DNA from: an uncultured Fluviicola sp. | GTDB taxonomy: Bacteria; Bacteroidota; Bacteroidia; Flavobacteriales_D; Crocinitomicaceae | Assembly (NCBI GenBank): GCA_913009205.1 | Contig: CAJVYC010000003.1 | Span: 144,140-208,139, forward strand | DNA length: 64,000 nt | Direction of reading: 5' to 3' | In this document: piece after piece, positions 26,817-36,600 of the stretch | Numbering within the stretch: the stretch's first letter is position 1 | Layout of the letters: every line of letters starts with the position of its first letter | Program-made: the position numbers and the translations under genes | Notes under the pieces: model-generated | Database searches by the model: none | What the model was told of the DNA's origin: nothing | What the model saw: the letters and a program-made list of their open reading frames with translations, nothing else

Positions 26817-28559
26817 ATGAGCGAAAAGAAAAAAAAAGTGTCTTTTTCATGGGCGTTTAAAGAATACATCTGGCCACGTAAAGGAATGCTGGGACTAGGA
26901 TTAATCCTAATTTTATTTCAAAGTGCGGCGGGATTAGTCGCGCCGTATTCCATCCGATTTTTATTTGATGACATTGTTCCGGGCAAAGATATGGATGGAC
27001 TTTGGCTTCTTCTAACTGTCGTTGCATCGTCAATTTTGATTCGTTCGCTTACCTCATTTAGCCTTGCGCGGTTGCTTAGTGTTCAAGCGCAACACATGAT
27101 TTCACAAATGAGAGTTCAAGTTCAAACCAAGTTGTTGAAACTGCCAATTGGTTTTTTTGATAACCATAAATCGGGGGCATTGGTCTCACGTGTTATGACA
27201 GACGTTGAAGGCGTTCGAAACCTTGTGGGAACTGGTTTTGTACAGTTGATTGGAGGAACAATCACCTCAATAGCTTCTGTATACCTTTTGATCCAAATTA
27301 GCCCAATCATGACCGTGTCAGTATTGGTTCCAATACTCTTATTTGCAGTTGTAATGTTGAAGGCTTTTGGTTACGTGAGGCCTATATTTAGAGACCGTGG
27401 AAAAATCAATGCTGAGGTTCAAGGGAGCTTGACTGAAACATTAGGCGGTGTAAGAGTGATAAAGGCGTTTAATGCAGAAGAGCAAGAGAGCAATAATTTC
27501 GCGAAAGGAGTCGATCGACTGTATCAAAATGTGAAGAAAAGCTTAACCGCGACAGCAATTATAAGCAGTTCATCTATATTTTTAATTGGGCTTGCTTCAA
27601 CCGCCATTATGGGAATTGGAGGCTATTTCATGATGGAAGGTTCTATGTCAGAAGGTGAATTTTTGTCATTTACATTATTGCTCGGATTTATGCTTGCGCC
27701 TATTGTTCAGATGGGAAACATAGGAAGTCAATTGACAGAAGCAATGGCTGGCTTGGATCGTACTCAAGAATTGTTAGATATGAAGGAAGAAGATGACCCT
27801 GAAGTTCGAACGGAATTCTTGACAGATATTAAGGGAGATATTGTGTTCAATGATGTTTCGTTTAGCTACGAAGAAAGCAAAGAGGTATTGCACAACATTT
27901 CATTTGAAGCGAAACCGGGAAGTGTCACTGCTTTGGTTGGCACGTCAGGATCTGGGAAATCTACTATTGCAGGTCTTGTAGCAACATTTTTAAATCCTGA
28001 ATCCGGAAAAATTACGATTGATTCAATTGATTTGGCTAAAGTAAACCTGAGTAGCTTCAGACAGAATCTTGCCGTAGTACTTCAAGATGATTTCCTTTTC
28101 GAGGGTACAATTCGAGAGAACGTTATTTTTCCTAGGCCTGAAGCAACAGAGACGCAAGTTCAAGAAGCAATAGAAGGAGCTTACGTGAGTGAATTCACAG
28201 ATCGTTTTGAGGATGGATTGGATACTGTTATCGGCGAAAGGGGGGTGAAATTATCAGGGGGTCAACGCCAGAGAATTTCAATTGCACGTGCAATTCTAGC
28301 GGATCCAAAAATCATTATTCTTGATGAAGCAACATCCAATTTGGATACGGAAAGTGAGTCGTTTATTCAGAAAAGTTTGAACTTGTTAATGAAAGATAGA
28401 ACAACCTTCGTTATTGCCCACAGGCTTAGTACAATTCGTCAAGCAGATCAAATTTTGGTTATTGAAGAAGGAAAAATTGCTGAGTCTGGAACACACGATG
28501 AATTGCTGGCTTCGGAAGGACGGTACCATGAGTTGCATACGTATCAGAGTAGGATTTGA
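26817..28559 (+). CDS. ABC exporter half-transporter (fused membrane and ATPase domains)
   Basis: The 580-residue protein is a type I ABC exporter half-molecule (MsbA/LmrA-like) that works as a dimer in the inner membrane. The N-terminal ~310 residues form the six-helix transmembrane domain. The nucleotide-binding domain has Walker A GTSGSGKST, Q-loop AVVLQDDFLF, signature LSGGQRQRISIARAIL, Walker B IIILDEATSNLD and switch histidine in IAHRLST, so it is intact. The ATG at 26817 is preferred. A GTG three codons upstream (26808) is in frame and would add MSV. The substrate is unknown; lipid or small-molecule export are the common roles. No accessory membrane-fusion gene is next to it. Confidence 0.92.
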   Translation: MSEKKKKVSFSWAFKEYIWPRKGMLGLGLILILFQSAAGLVAPYSIRFLFDDIVPGKDMDGLWLLLTVVASSILIRSLTSFSLARLLSVQAQHMISQMRVQVQTKLLKLPIGFFDNHKSGALVSRVMTDVEGVRNLVGTGFVQLIGGTITSIASVYLLIQISPIMTVSVLVPILLFAVVMLKAFGYVRPIFRDRGKINAEVQGSLTETLGGVRVIKAFNAEEQESNNFAKGVDRLYQNVKKSLTATAIISSSSIFLIGLASTAIMGIGGYFMMEGSMSEGEFLSFTLLLGFMLAPIVQMGNIGSQLTEAMAGLDRTQELLDMKEEDDPEVRTEFLTDIKGDIVFNDVSFSYEESKEVLHNISFEAKPGSVTALVGTSGSGKSTIAGLVATFLNPESGKITIDSIDLAKVNLSSFRQNLAVVLQDDFLFEGTIRENVIFPRPEATETQVQEAIEGAYVSEFTDRFEDGLDTVIGERGVKLSGGQRQRISIARAILADPKIIILDEATSNLDTESESFIQKSLNLLMKDRTTFVIAHRLSTIRQADQILVIEEGKIAESGTHDELLASEGRYHELHTYQSRI

Positions 28560-28569
28560 GTTAGAGAAA

Positions 28570-28912
28570 ATGAGAATACTAAGAAAGACACACGCTATTA
28601 AGGAAGATAATTCAACTTTTACGCATCGGGAAACATACGATGGCAATGGTAATGTGATTTATTCAGCGGATTACAGAATTGACCCCATTGTGGAAAATCG
28701 ATTTGAATTTAATTCGAAGAATCAATTAGACAACTTGGTGAAATTCGAATGTCGACGGGAGCTCTTTTGTTTTTCATAATCGGAAATTTGACGATGAAAA
28801 CCGAATAATCGAAGAAGTTGGATTTTCAAATGCCTTTTTCATGGGTATAACTGGTATACAATAGAGTCACGATCTTTTTCATCTTATCCATGAATACGAA
28901 GAATATGAATAG
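28570..28912 (+). pseudogene. Frameshifted remnant of a YD-repeat-like small gene
   Basis: A frame starts at ATG 28570 with MRILRKTHAIKEDN and continues through YDGNGNVIYSADYRID and FNSKNQLDNLVKFE. It then runs into 11 unrelated codons and stops at 28779. One base shift at about 28752 restores a matching frame (DGSSFVFHNRKFDDENRIIEE), which ends at a TAG (28862). Further readable codons (SHDLFHLIHEYEEYE) extend to a second stop at 28912. The 'YD-N-G-N-hydrophobic' spacing resembles YD/RHS-type repeats or MORN-like wording, but the piece is too short to name. It follows the ABC gene by 10 bp. Confidence 0.5.
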
Positions 28913-28935
28913 TAATGACAAATTGCTTGGTTACT

Positions 28936-29517
28936 TTATCGAATCTCTTCTTCTGAAAGTTCCAAAACACCGCCTTTTTCAAGATCATTTAAATGAACTT
29001 CGGCAATACGAACGCGAACCAACCGTAGGGTAGGAAACCCAACGGCAGCAGTCATTTTCCGAACTTGTCTGAACTTACCCTCTGTTAAAGTTACAGATGC
29101 CCAACTCGTTGGTCCATGACGATCATCTCTAATTTTACGCCCCCTTTCTGGGAAGTTCGGGACTTTATTTATGAGTTTCGATTTGCAAGGCTTGGTTAGG
29201 TAGGGTTCTTTATCTACGCTAATAGTAACACCCGTTCTTAATTGTTCTACAGCGTCTTCAGTGATGATACCGTCTAGTTGAACGAAATATTCTTTTTCAA
29301 TTTTTTTACTCCTGATGTGATGGCTCATTTTCCCGTCAGTTGTCAACATTAAAAGCCCTTCTGAATCTTCATCCAACCGACCAATTGACATCGTTCCTTC
29401 CGGAAAGTCATGCAATTGACCAAGAAGGCCTTTTTTGGCTTTGCGTTTACCATTGTAGATAAATTGAGAAAGGAAACCGTGCGGTTTGTATACAATAAAA
29501 TGACGGTGATTTGACAT
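28936..29517 (-). CDS. rRNA pseudouridine synthase, RsuA/RluE family
   Basis: The 193-residue enzyme isomerises uridine to pseudouridine in rRNA. The catalytic aspartate is Asp49 in GRLDEDSEGLL. Later family blocks are visible: EKEYFVQLDG, then LTEGKFRQVRKMTAAVG and PTLRLVRVRIAEV. The protein starts directly with the catalytic domain (YKPHGFLSQF) and has no S4 RNA-binding domain. That points to the RluE-like subgroup (23S rRNA) rather than RsuA or RluB. The start ATG lies 35 bp after the dxs stop on the same strand, so they are probably co-transcribed. Confidence 0.9.
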   Translation of the reverse strand: MSNHRHFIVYKPHGFLSQFIYNGKRKAKKGLLGQLHDFPEGTMSIGRLDEDSEGLLMLTTDGKMSHHIRSKKIEKEYFVQLDGIITEDAVEQLRTGVTISVDKEPYLTKPCKSKLINKVPNFPERGRKIRDDRHGPTSWASVTLTEGKFRQVRKMTAAVGFPTLRLVRVRIAEVHLNDLEKGGVLELSEEEIR

Positions 29518-29552
29518 TGATTAATAGTGCATCGAACGCAGTCGAGAGGCAA

Positions 29553-31505
29553 TTATAAGTTAACAGCATGACTACTCTCAACCGAGGCTATATTGAGCAT
29601 CTCTTTAATTGCTTTCACGATTGCATTCTTATCAAAACCACATTCTTCCCACAATTCTTGTTGAGTACCGTGTTGGATATACGCGTCTGGAATTCCCAAC
29701 CGAACAACTTCAGCCGTATATTTTTGATCTGCCATAAACTCAATAACTGCAGAACCAAACCCGCCCATCAAACAACCGTCTTCGACTGTAATAACTTTGT
29801 TGAATTTTGTGAATACTTCGTGCAACATTGTTTCATCAATTGGCTTCACGAAACGCATATCATAATGCGCAACAGATGCGCCGGAATCTTTTAAATCTTT
29901 AATCGCTTCTTGAGCAAAGTTCCCAGGATGTCCAATTGTTAAAACCGCGATGTCATTTCCAGAATTGATCTTACGACCCGTTCCGACTTTAATTTCTTTC
30001 ATGGTTGTCTTCCATTCCGTCATCACGCCTTTTCCGCGAGGGTAACGAATAGAAAATGGACCCATGCCTTTTAGCTGAGCCGTAAACATTAAGTTTCTTA
30101 GCTCTGCTTCGTCCATCGGTGCACTCACAACCATGTTTGGAATACATCTCATGTAGGATAAATCATACGCGCCATGATGCGTTGCACCATCAGCACCTAC
30201 CAATCCACCTCGATCCAAACAGAAAACAACGTTTAGGTTTTGAATGGCAACATCGTGCAAGACTTGATCAAACGCCCGTTGCATGAATGTAGAATAAATG
30301 TTACAAAATGGAATCATGCCTTGCGTTGCCAATCCAGCTGAAAAGGTAACGGCATGTTGTTCTGCAATTCCCACATCGAAAGAACGATCCGGCATTGCTT
30401 CCATCATAAGGTTCAATGAACAACCTGATGGCATTGCGGGCGTGACACCCATAATGTTTTTATTCTTCTCAGCCAATTCTACAATTGTATGTCCGAAAAC
30501 TTCTTGATATTTTGGTGGCTGAGGAGATTTAGGAACCACCTTAACAATTTCACCAGTGTCTTTGTTAAAAACGCCTGGAGCATGCCACTGAGTTGGGTTT
30601 CCTTCTTCTGAATATTTGTAACCGGCTCCTTTCCGAGTAATACAATGCAAAATCTTTGGACCAGGAATGTCTTTTAAATCCTGCATTACTTTTGCCATTC
30701 CAATTACATCATGACCATCAATTGGGCCAAAGTATCTGAAATTAAGCGATTCGAACATATTACTCTGTTTCAACAAAGAACCTTTAAGAGCAGTCGATAT
30801 TTTTGAAGCTACGGATTGAGCATCGGGTCCAAACTTGGATACTTTACCCAATAATTTCCAAACATCATCTTTCACTTTATTGTACGTGTGCGAAGTTGTG
30901 ATATCCGTTAAGTATTCCCTTAACGCACCCACATTTGGATCAATCGACATACAGTTGTCGTTTAGAACAACCAATAAATTTGCGTCTTTTTCAAATCCAG
31001 CGTGGTTCATTCCTTCAAAGGCCAATCCAGCTGTCATTGCGCCATCACCAATTACTGCAATGTGCTGTCGGCTTTTAAGACCTTTGTAATTGCTGGCAAC
31101 TGCCATTCCCAGTGCTGCAGAAATCGACGTTGAAGAATGGCCTACACCAAATGTGTCGAATTCACTTTCGGATCGTTTTGGGAATCCTGACATCCCGCCT
31201 TTCAATCTGTTTGTTGGAAAAATATCTTTTCTGCCTGTTAGGATTTTGTGCCCATAAGCCTGATGACCAACATCCCAAACAAGTTGATCATTTGGTGTAT
31301 CGAAAATGTAATGAAGAGCAACAGTCATTTCTACAACGCCCAAACTTGCACCAAAGTGGCTATTACCAATTTCCGAAATTACATCAACAATATATTGACG
31401 TAAATCTTCCGATACTCCTGGTAAGTCATCAATGGTAAACTTCTCCCTTAAATCTTCGGGAAAGTTAATCTGAGATAAAAATGGCCCTGTTGAATACTTA
31501 GTCAT
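29553..31505 (-). CDS. dxs: 1-deoxy-D-xylulose-5-phosphate synthase
   Basis: The 650-residue thiamine-diphosphate enzyme makes DXP from pyruvate and glyceraldehyde 3-phosphate, the entry step of the MEP isoprenoid route and a precursor source for thiamine and pyridoxal. It shows the transketolase-like opening with WDVGHQAYGHKILTGR and the ThDP/Mg site GDGAMTAGLAFEGMN with the later NDN. AEQHAVTFSAGLA in the pyrimidine domain contains the catalytic Glu, and DRGGLVGADGATHHG is also present. The C-terminal transketolase domain is complete. Its length fits the family. It is first in a two-gene minus-strand unit with the pseudouridine synthase. Confidence 0.95.
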   Translation of the reverse strand: MTKYSTGPFLSQINFPEDLREKFTIDDLPGVSEDLRQYIVDVISEIGNSHFGASLGVVEMTVALHYIFDTPNDQLVWDVGHQAYGHKILTGRKDIFPTNRLKGGMSGFPKRSESEFDTFGVGHSSTSISAALGMAVASNYKGLKSRQHIAVIGDGAMTAGLAFEGMNHAGFEKDANLLVVLNDNCMSIDPNVGALREYLTDITTSHTYNKVKDDVWKLLGKVSKFGPDAQSVASKISTALKGSLLKQSNMFESLNFRYFGPIDGHDVIGMAKVMQDLKDIPGPKILHCITRKGAGYKYSEEGNPTQWHAPGVFNKDTGEIVKVVPKSPQPPKYQEVFGHTIVELAEKNKNIMGVTPAMPSGCSLNLMMEAMPDRSFDVGIAEQHAVTFSAGLATQGMIPFCNIYSTFMQRAFDQVLHDVAIQNLNVVFCLDRGGLVGADGATHHGAYDLSYMRCIPNMVVSAPMDEAELRNLMFTAQLKGMGPFSIRYPRGKGVMTEWKTTMKEIKVGTGRKINSGNDIAVLTIGHPGNFAQEAIKDLKDSGASVAHYDMRFVKPIDETMLHEVFTKFNKVITVEDGCLMGGFGSAVIEFMADQKYTAEVVRLGIPDAYIQHGTQQELWEECGFDKNAIVKAIKEMLNIASVESSHAVNL

Positions 31506-31613
31506 AAACGTTAAACAAAATTAATTCAATCTGTTGAATAAACCAAATTAGCTCTTAATTATTGTACAAAAATAAGAAATTAACGAACTTTAAGACGGTT
31601 TTATAGGAGTCTT

Positions 31614-31817
31614 ATTAATAACCAATTGGAGATTAAACCAATTCATGATAGGCTCGAACGCTTCTGCAAAGCCAGAGTTTATGGAAATTATGAGTTTCGT
31701 GATTTGATGAGCGCCTTCGAGTCACTTAAAACAAGTGGAAAAGATGAGCACAAGGGCTTATTAAGTGCGCATCTGAATGGTGGATTTAGAGTTGTGACTA
31801 CCTATTTCAAGAATTGA
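31614..31817 (+). CDS. Small protein of unknown function (uncertain start)
   Basis: An open frame of about 63-67 codons reads EIKPIHDRLERFCKARVYGN, then EFRDLMSAFESLKTSG and AHLNGGFRVVTTYFKN. The composition looks like a real soluble helical protein with one Cys. There is no ATG in frame. TTG at 31626 or ATT at 31614 (behind AGGAG) are the candidate starts. It could also be a 5'-truncated fragment. No family is recognised. Confidence 0.4.
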   Translation: MNNQLEIKPIHDRLERFCKARVYGNYEFRDLMSAFESLKTSGKDEHKGLLSAHLNGGFRVVTTYFKN

Positions 31818-31831
31818 GTTTGATAGTGCAT

Positions 31832-32248
31832 TCAGAATATTGCACTCACAAGAATTATGACCCCAGCTGTGAGAGCTGCGACAACTCCAATACTTAAAAG
31901 TCTGCCTACAACTAAACGACCTGCTGCATTAATTTTCCGTTCATTATTAGTGTTGGAATCACCACCACTTTGCATAGTAGATGATAGATTGGGAGAGGTG
32001 AAATCCACAGCAACTGAATTTTCTTTGTCTCCAACGGTATACTTATTGAGCATTGACTTTCGAGCACTAGTTGTCATAACTTTACCTTTCGCGTTTAAAT
32101 AATTATACCTGATTGCGGTTTTTGACTCTTTAAAAATAACTCCGGCCCGAATAAACCCAGTTTTATAGTAAATTGTATCTGTGTATTCTGATTGACTAAA
32201 TGATGCTGTTGATCCAATTAAAAAGAATAAGGCGATTAATAATTTCAT
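31832..32248 (-). CDS. Exported small protein with C-terminal membrane segment
   Basis: The 138-residue protein has a signal peptide (LLIALFFLIGSTASFSQ) and a short beta-rich part (YYKTGFIRAGVIFKES, AIRYNYLNAKGKV). A low-complexity Ser/Asn linker follows (STMQSGGDSNTNNE), then a C-terminal hydrophobic helix (SIGVVAALTAGVIILVSAIF). The beta part resembles the 'D-x-I-x-x-x-x-G-x-I-x-x-G' SH3-like start of many exported Bacteroidota proteins, including the next gene upstream on the same strand. Function is unknown. The helix suggests anchoring in the inner membrane. Confidence 0.65.
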   Translation of the reverse strand: MKLLIALFFLIGSTASFSQSEYTDTIYYKTGFIRAGVIFKESKTAIRYNYLNAKGKVMTTSARKSMLNKYTVGDKENSVAVDFTSPNLSSTMQSGGDSNTNNERKINAAGRLVVGRLLSIGVVAALTAGVIILVSAIF

Positions 32249-32451
32249 AGTACTTTGTATTATTACAATACAACAATAATACGGTGGATTTCTAACAAAC
32301 CATTACTTATTTCTGAAAATGAAATTAACCGAGTTGTGAAATTCGCAATTTGGCTGTTGCCTATTGTATTGAAAGGCCTTGCTTATTAAGGTGTAAAAAG
32401 GATCGATTTTCTATGTATGATTCAAATTCTACAGAAGAATCCTGACTCTAA

Positions 32452-33525
32452 TTAAAACTTGAAGAACCAAGAGCACATGGGGATTGGGAAAGCAGATGAT
32501 TCTCCATTCTTGACTGAAATAACACCAGCTGCAGCAAATTGAAAAGCTGTCTTTTCTGATTTTTGAAACCTCATTCCAGGCATGAAAAACGCTACAATTT
32601 GAGCATCATCATCATCTGAAACAACAGTATATGAAGGCTGGCCAGATATTGGGTCGTAAAAATCCTGCCGAGAAGTTTGTTTTGTCTTACCAAAGAATAC
32701 CATTGAGTCAAAAAAGAAACTTGCGGTTTTACCTACTTTGGTAATTCCAGCAATACCAAAAGTTGGTGCCGTAGATGTATTTGATTTAGATGGATTAGAT
32801 GGAATATACTCAAAATTATAATAACCCGCATTATATTCGGCTTCAACAGCCGGGTAAGTCCCCACTAGATAATTTGGATCATTGGAAAAAATATTTTGTT
32901 CAAATCCTAAATTAATGTATGAGAAACCAGCAGAAAGGGTAATGTTCTTCATGCGATCCCCAAAGGTTAACATCCCCCAGTGTAGACCTCCAAACCCTCG
33001 GAATTGATTCAAATACCCAGATGTTCCAATCAATGTTCCTAATCCAAAATTCACGTTCTTATTGTTTGTTGGGACTGTGTACTTTGCTGCTAAAACAAAA
33101 GGGCTTGCGATCCATGTTGTCATTGCACCCAGGGATAGTCTATCAGTTAAGGCAAAATGTACTTCAGGACCATATAGGTTAACAAGAGCGTAATTTTCAC
33201 CTTTTTTAATGGCAAGTGCATTTGTTGTGAAATAGTACCTTGTTGTAAAAGGTCCTGCATTTCGATATTCGCCATCAATAAGTTCATATTCGTTTTCTTC
33301 AAATGGAACAATCGAATTTATATTTTCTTTACGGATATAAATTTGTCCAATGTCTTTAGAGATGAACAAAATTTCTCGACCATCGTCACTTTTTATAGTA
33401 CCAATTCGCACGTCTCCGTTAGTCATGGTAACTACAACCATCGAATCTTTTTCTACAGTTTCGTCCTGCGAAAAGCTTAAAAATGAAGATAGTAAAATCA
33501 GTATTGTAAGAATTGAAATTTTCAT
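32452..33525 (-). CDS. Probable outer-membrane beta-barrel protein of unknown function
   Basis: The 357-residue exported protein has a signal peptide (ISILTILILLSSFLSFSQ). Its N-terminal ~60-residue module (VVVTMTNGDVRIGTIKSDDG to KENINSIVPF) has the SH3-like pattern common before outer-membrane domains. The remaining ~270 residues contain alternating amphipathic strands with aromatic girdles (TTRYYFTTNALAIKKGENYALV, NITLSAGFSYINLGF) and end in CSWFFKF, an aromatic C-terminal strand as in outer-membrane barrels. I infer a ~10-12-strand barrel. No substrate can be named. It stands alone, with 200 bp to the next gene on each side. Confidence 0.65.
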   Translation of the reverse strand: MKISILTILILLSSFLSFSQDETVEKDSMVVVTMTNGDVRIGTIKSDDGREILFISKDIGQIYIRKENINSIVPFEENEYELIDGEYRNAGPFTTRYYFTTNALAIKKGENYALVNLYGPEVHFALTDRLSLGAMTTWIASPFVLAAKYTVPTNNKNVNFGLGTLIGTSGYLNQFRGFGGLHWGMLTFGDRMKNITLSAGFSYINLGFEQNIFSNDPNYLVGTYPAVEAEYNAGYYNFEYIPSNPSKSNTSTAPTFGIAGITKVGKTASFFFDSMVFFGKTKQTSRQDFYDPISGQPSYTVVSDDDDAQIVAFFMPGMRFQKSEKTAFQFAAAGVISVKNGESSAFPIPMCSWFFKF

Positions 33526-33658
33526 TTTGTTTTTTTGTAAAGATATAGCTTATACTTTAATAATTAGAGGTTATCGTGAAATTTTCATATTCATTCTCTA
33601 ATTAAAGCACCAACTTGAAATTTTCAAATCTTATAAAAGCGTAAAGCTTCAAATTTAC

Positions 33659-33666
33659 TATCTTTA
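33659..33666 (+). promoter_or_regulatory. Possible -7 element for ileS
   Basis: TATCTTTA differs from TAnnTTTG by the last base and lies 22 bp before the ileS ATG. The -33 box is not clear. Confidence 0.35.
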
Positions 33667-33688
33667 CTCGTTCAAAATCAACAGTAGA

Positions 33689-36600
33689 ATGAGTCAGAAG
33701 TATCCAACTTACAAAGGTTTAGATCTGCCAAATGTGGCGAGTCGCGTATTGGAACAATGGGAAAAGAATGAGATTTTCGAAAAATCCGTTTCTGCCCGTG
33801 AAGGAAAAGAGCCATTTATTTTCTTCGAAGGTCCACCATCAGCGAACGGTCTTCCAGGAATTCACCATGTTATGGGGCGTTCGATTAAGGATATTTTCTG
33901 TCGTTTTAAAACGTTGAAAGGACACCAAGTAAAGCGTAAAGCAGGTTGGGATACGCATGGGCTTCCAGTTGAGCTTGGCGTTGAAAAAGAACTTGGAATC
34001 ACAAAGGAGGATATTGGAACTAAAATCTCTGTTGAGGATTACAACAATGCTTGTAAAAGTGCAGTAATGCGCTATACAGATATTTGGAACAACCTTACCC
34101 GCGAAATGGGTTATTGGGTAGATATGGAAGATCCATACATCACATATGATTCAAAATATATGGAATCCGTCTGGTGGTTGTTGGGCCAGATGTATGAAAA
34201 GCAATTGGTGTATAAAGGGTACAGTGTACAGCCCTATTCTCCAAAAGCAGGAACTGGTTTATCGACAAATGAGTTAAACATGCCGGGCTGTTATAAAGAT
34301 GTAACAGATACGACAGTTGTTGCTCAATTTAAGATGCTCGACGGTCAAGAAAATCCATTTGGTGCGACTGAAAACGTTCACTTCATGGCTTGGACAACAA
34401 CGCCTTGGACGCTTCCTTCAAATACAGCTTTAACGGTTGGGCCTAAAATTGAATACGTTTTAGTGAAGTCGTTTAACCAATATACGTTTGAGCCAATCAA
34501 TGTTATTTTGGCAAAGAAATTAGTTGGACACCAATTCAGTAAGAACTTTTTCGCTGCTGAATCAGATGAAGATTTTGCTAATTACAACGCTGGCGATAAG
34601 AAGATTCCATACACGATCATGGGTGAATGTAAGGGGCAAGATTTGGCTGGAATTAAGTACGAACAATTGATGCCTTTTGTACAACCATTTGAAGATACTG
34701 ACAAAGCATTTCAAATAATTACTGGAGATTTCGTAACAACGGAAGACGGAACGGGAATCGTTCATACAGCTCCGACATTTGGTGCGGATGATGCAAAAGT
34801 TGCTGCTGATGCGGGTGTTCCAGGGTTGTTGGTTTTAGACGACAAAGGAAACCCAACGCCGCTTGTAGATTTACAAGGCCGTTTCACTTCGAACATGGGT
34901 CCTTACGCTGGTCAATATGTAAAAAACGAATATTATGACGACGGAAAAGCGCCAGAGAAGAGCACAGATGTTCAGATCGCGATTCAGTTAAAAACAGAAA
35001 ATAAGGCCTTTAAGGTTGAGAAATATGTTCACAGTTACCCACATTGCTGGAGAACTGACAAACCCGTTTTGTATTATCCCTTGGATTCATGGTTCATCAA
35101 ATCAAGTGCGATGAAAGAACGCATGATGGAGCTCAATGATACGATCAACTGGAAACCGGAATCAACTGGAAGCGGTCGATTTGGGAAGTGGTTGGAGAAT
35201 TTGAATGATTGGAACCTTTCGCGTTCGCGTTATTGGGGAACACCTATTCCTATTTGGTCAACGGATGAAGGCGATGAACGTATTTTTATTTCATCCATTG
35301 AGCAATTAAAAGGCGAATGTGATAAGGCGGTTTCAGCGGGTGTTATGGACGAGAATCCAATGGCAGCGTTTGAAGTTGGAAACCTAGATAAAGAAAACTA
35401 TGCGAAGGTTGATTTGCATAAAAATTACATGGACAACATCATGCTTGTTTCAGCTTCTGGTAAGCCAATGAAACGTGAAGCGGATTTGATTGATGTATGG
35501 TTCGATTCAGGATCTATGCCTTACGCACAATGGCATTATCCTTTTGAAAATAAGGAATTAATTGATGACAATAAATCCTTCCCTGCAGACTTCATTGCTG
35601 AAGGTGTAGATCAAACCCGAGGATGGTTTTATACCCTGCATGCAATTGGGACAATGGTCTTTGATTCAGTTGCTTACAAAGCGGTTGTTTCAAACGGGTT
35701 GGTTTTGGATAAGAAAGGACAGAAAATGTCCAAGAGTAAAGGAAATGGAGTTGATGCTTTCGAAACACTTTCAACATACGGGCCAGATGCGACGCGTTGG
35801 TACATGATTACAAATGCGCAACCTTGGGACAACTTGAAGTTTGATCTCGATGGAATTGTTGAAGTACAACGTAAGTTCTTCGGAACACTTTACAATACCT
35901 ATTCATTCTTTGCGCTGTATGCAAACATTGATGATTTCGATTATTCTGAGCCAGATGTCGCATTGGAAGAACGACCAGAAATTGACAGGTGGATATTGTC
36001 CAAATTGAATTCATTGATTAAAAACGTCGATGCTTCTTTTGAAGCGTATGAGCCAACGAAAGCCGGTCGATTGATTCAGGAATTTGTTGGAGATCAATTG
36101 TCGAACTGGTACGTGAGATTGTGTAGAAGACGCTACTGGAAACAGACAACAGATGCAGAGGGAGCAAAAGACAAATTGTCGGCGTATCAAACCTTGTATA
36201 CCTGCTTAGAAACAGTTTCAATTTTAGGAGCACCGATTGCGCCATTCTTTATGGATCAATTGTTTACGGATCTAAACTCAGTTTCAGGAAAGCAAAAATT
36301 TGAATCAATTCACTTGGCCGATTTCCCTGTTGCAAACGAAGCATATATCAACATTGAGTTGGAAAACCAAATGGACGTGGCACAAAGAACATGTTCGCTT
36401 GTGTTTGGGTTAAGAAAGAAAGAAAATATTCGTGTACGTCAGCCGCTTCAGAAGATTATGGTTCCAGCTTTGGATTCCACTTTTGAAACGAACATTAAGC
36501 ACGTTGAGAAATTGATATTGTCCGAGGTCAACGTAAAGGAATTAGAATTGCTTGCTGAGCACAATAGTGTTTTGGTGAAAAGTATCAAGCCTAATTTCAA

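Noticed and set aside
28414..28779. 121-codon frame that begins inside the ABC transporter
   Set aside because: Its first 50 codons are the wrong frame of the ATPase domain. Only the part after 28570 looks coding, and this is reported as the pseudogene.
29520..29552. CGAACGCAGTCGAGAGG between dxs and the pseudouridine synthase
   Set aside because: It resembles a dispersed hairpin motif but is too short and without a second clear copy in the window.
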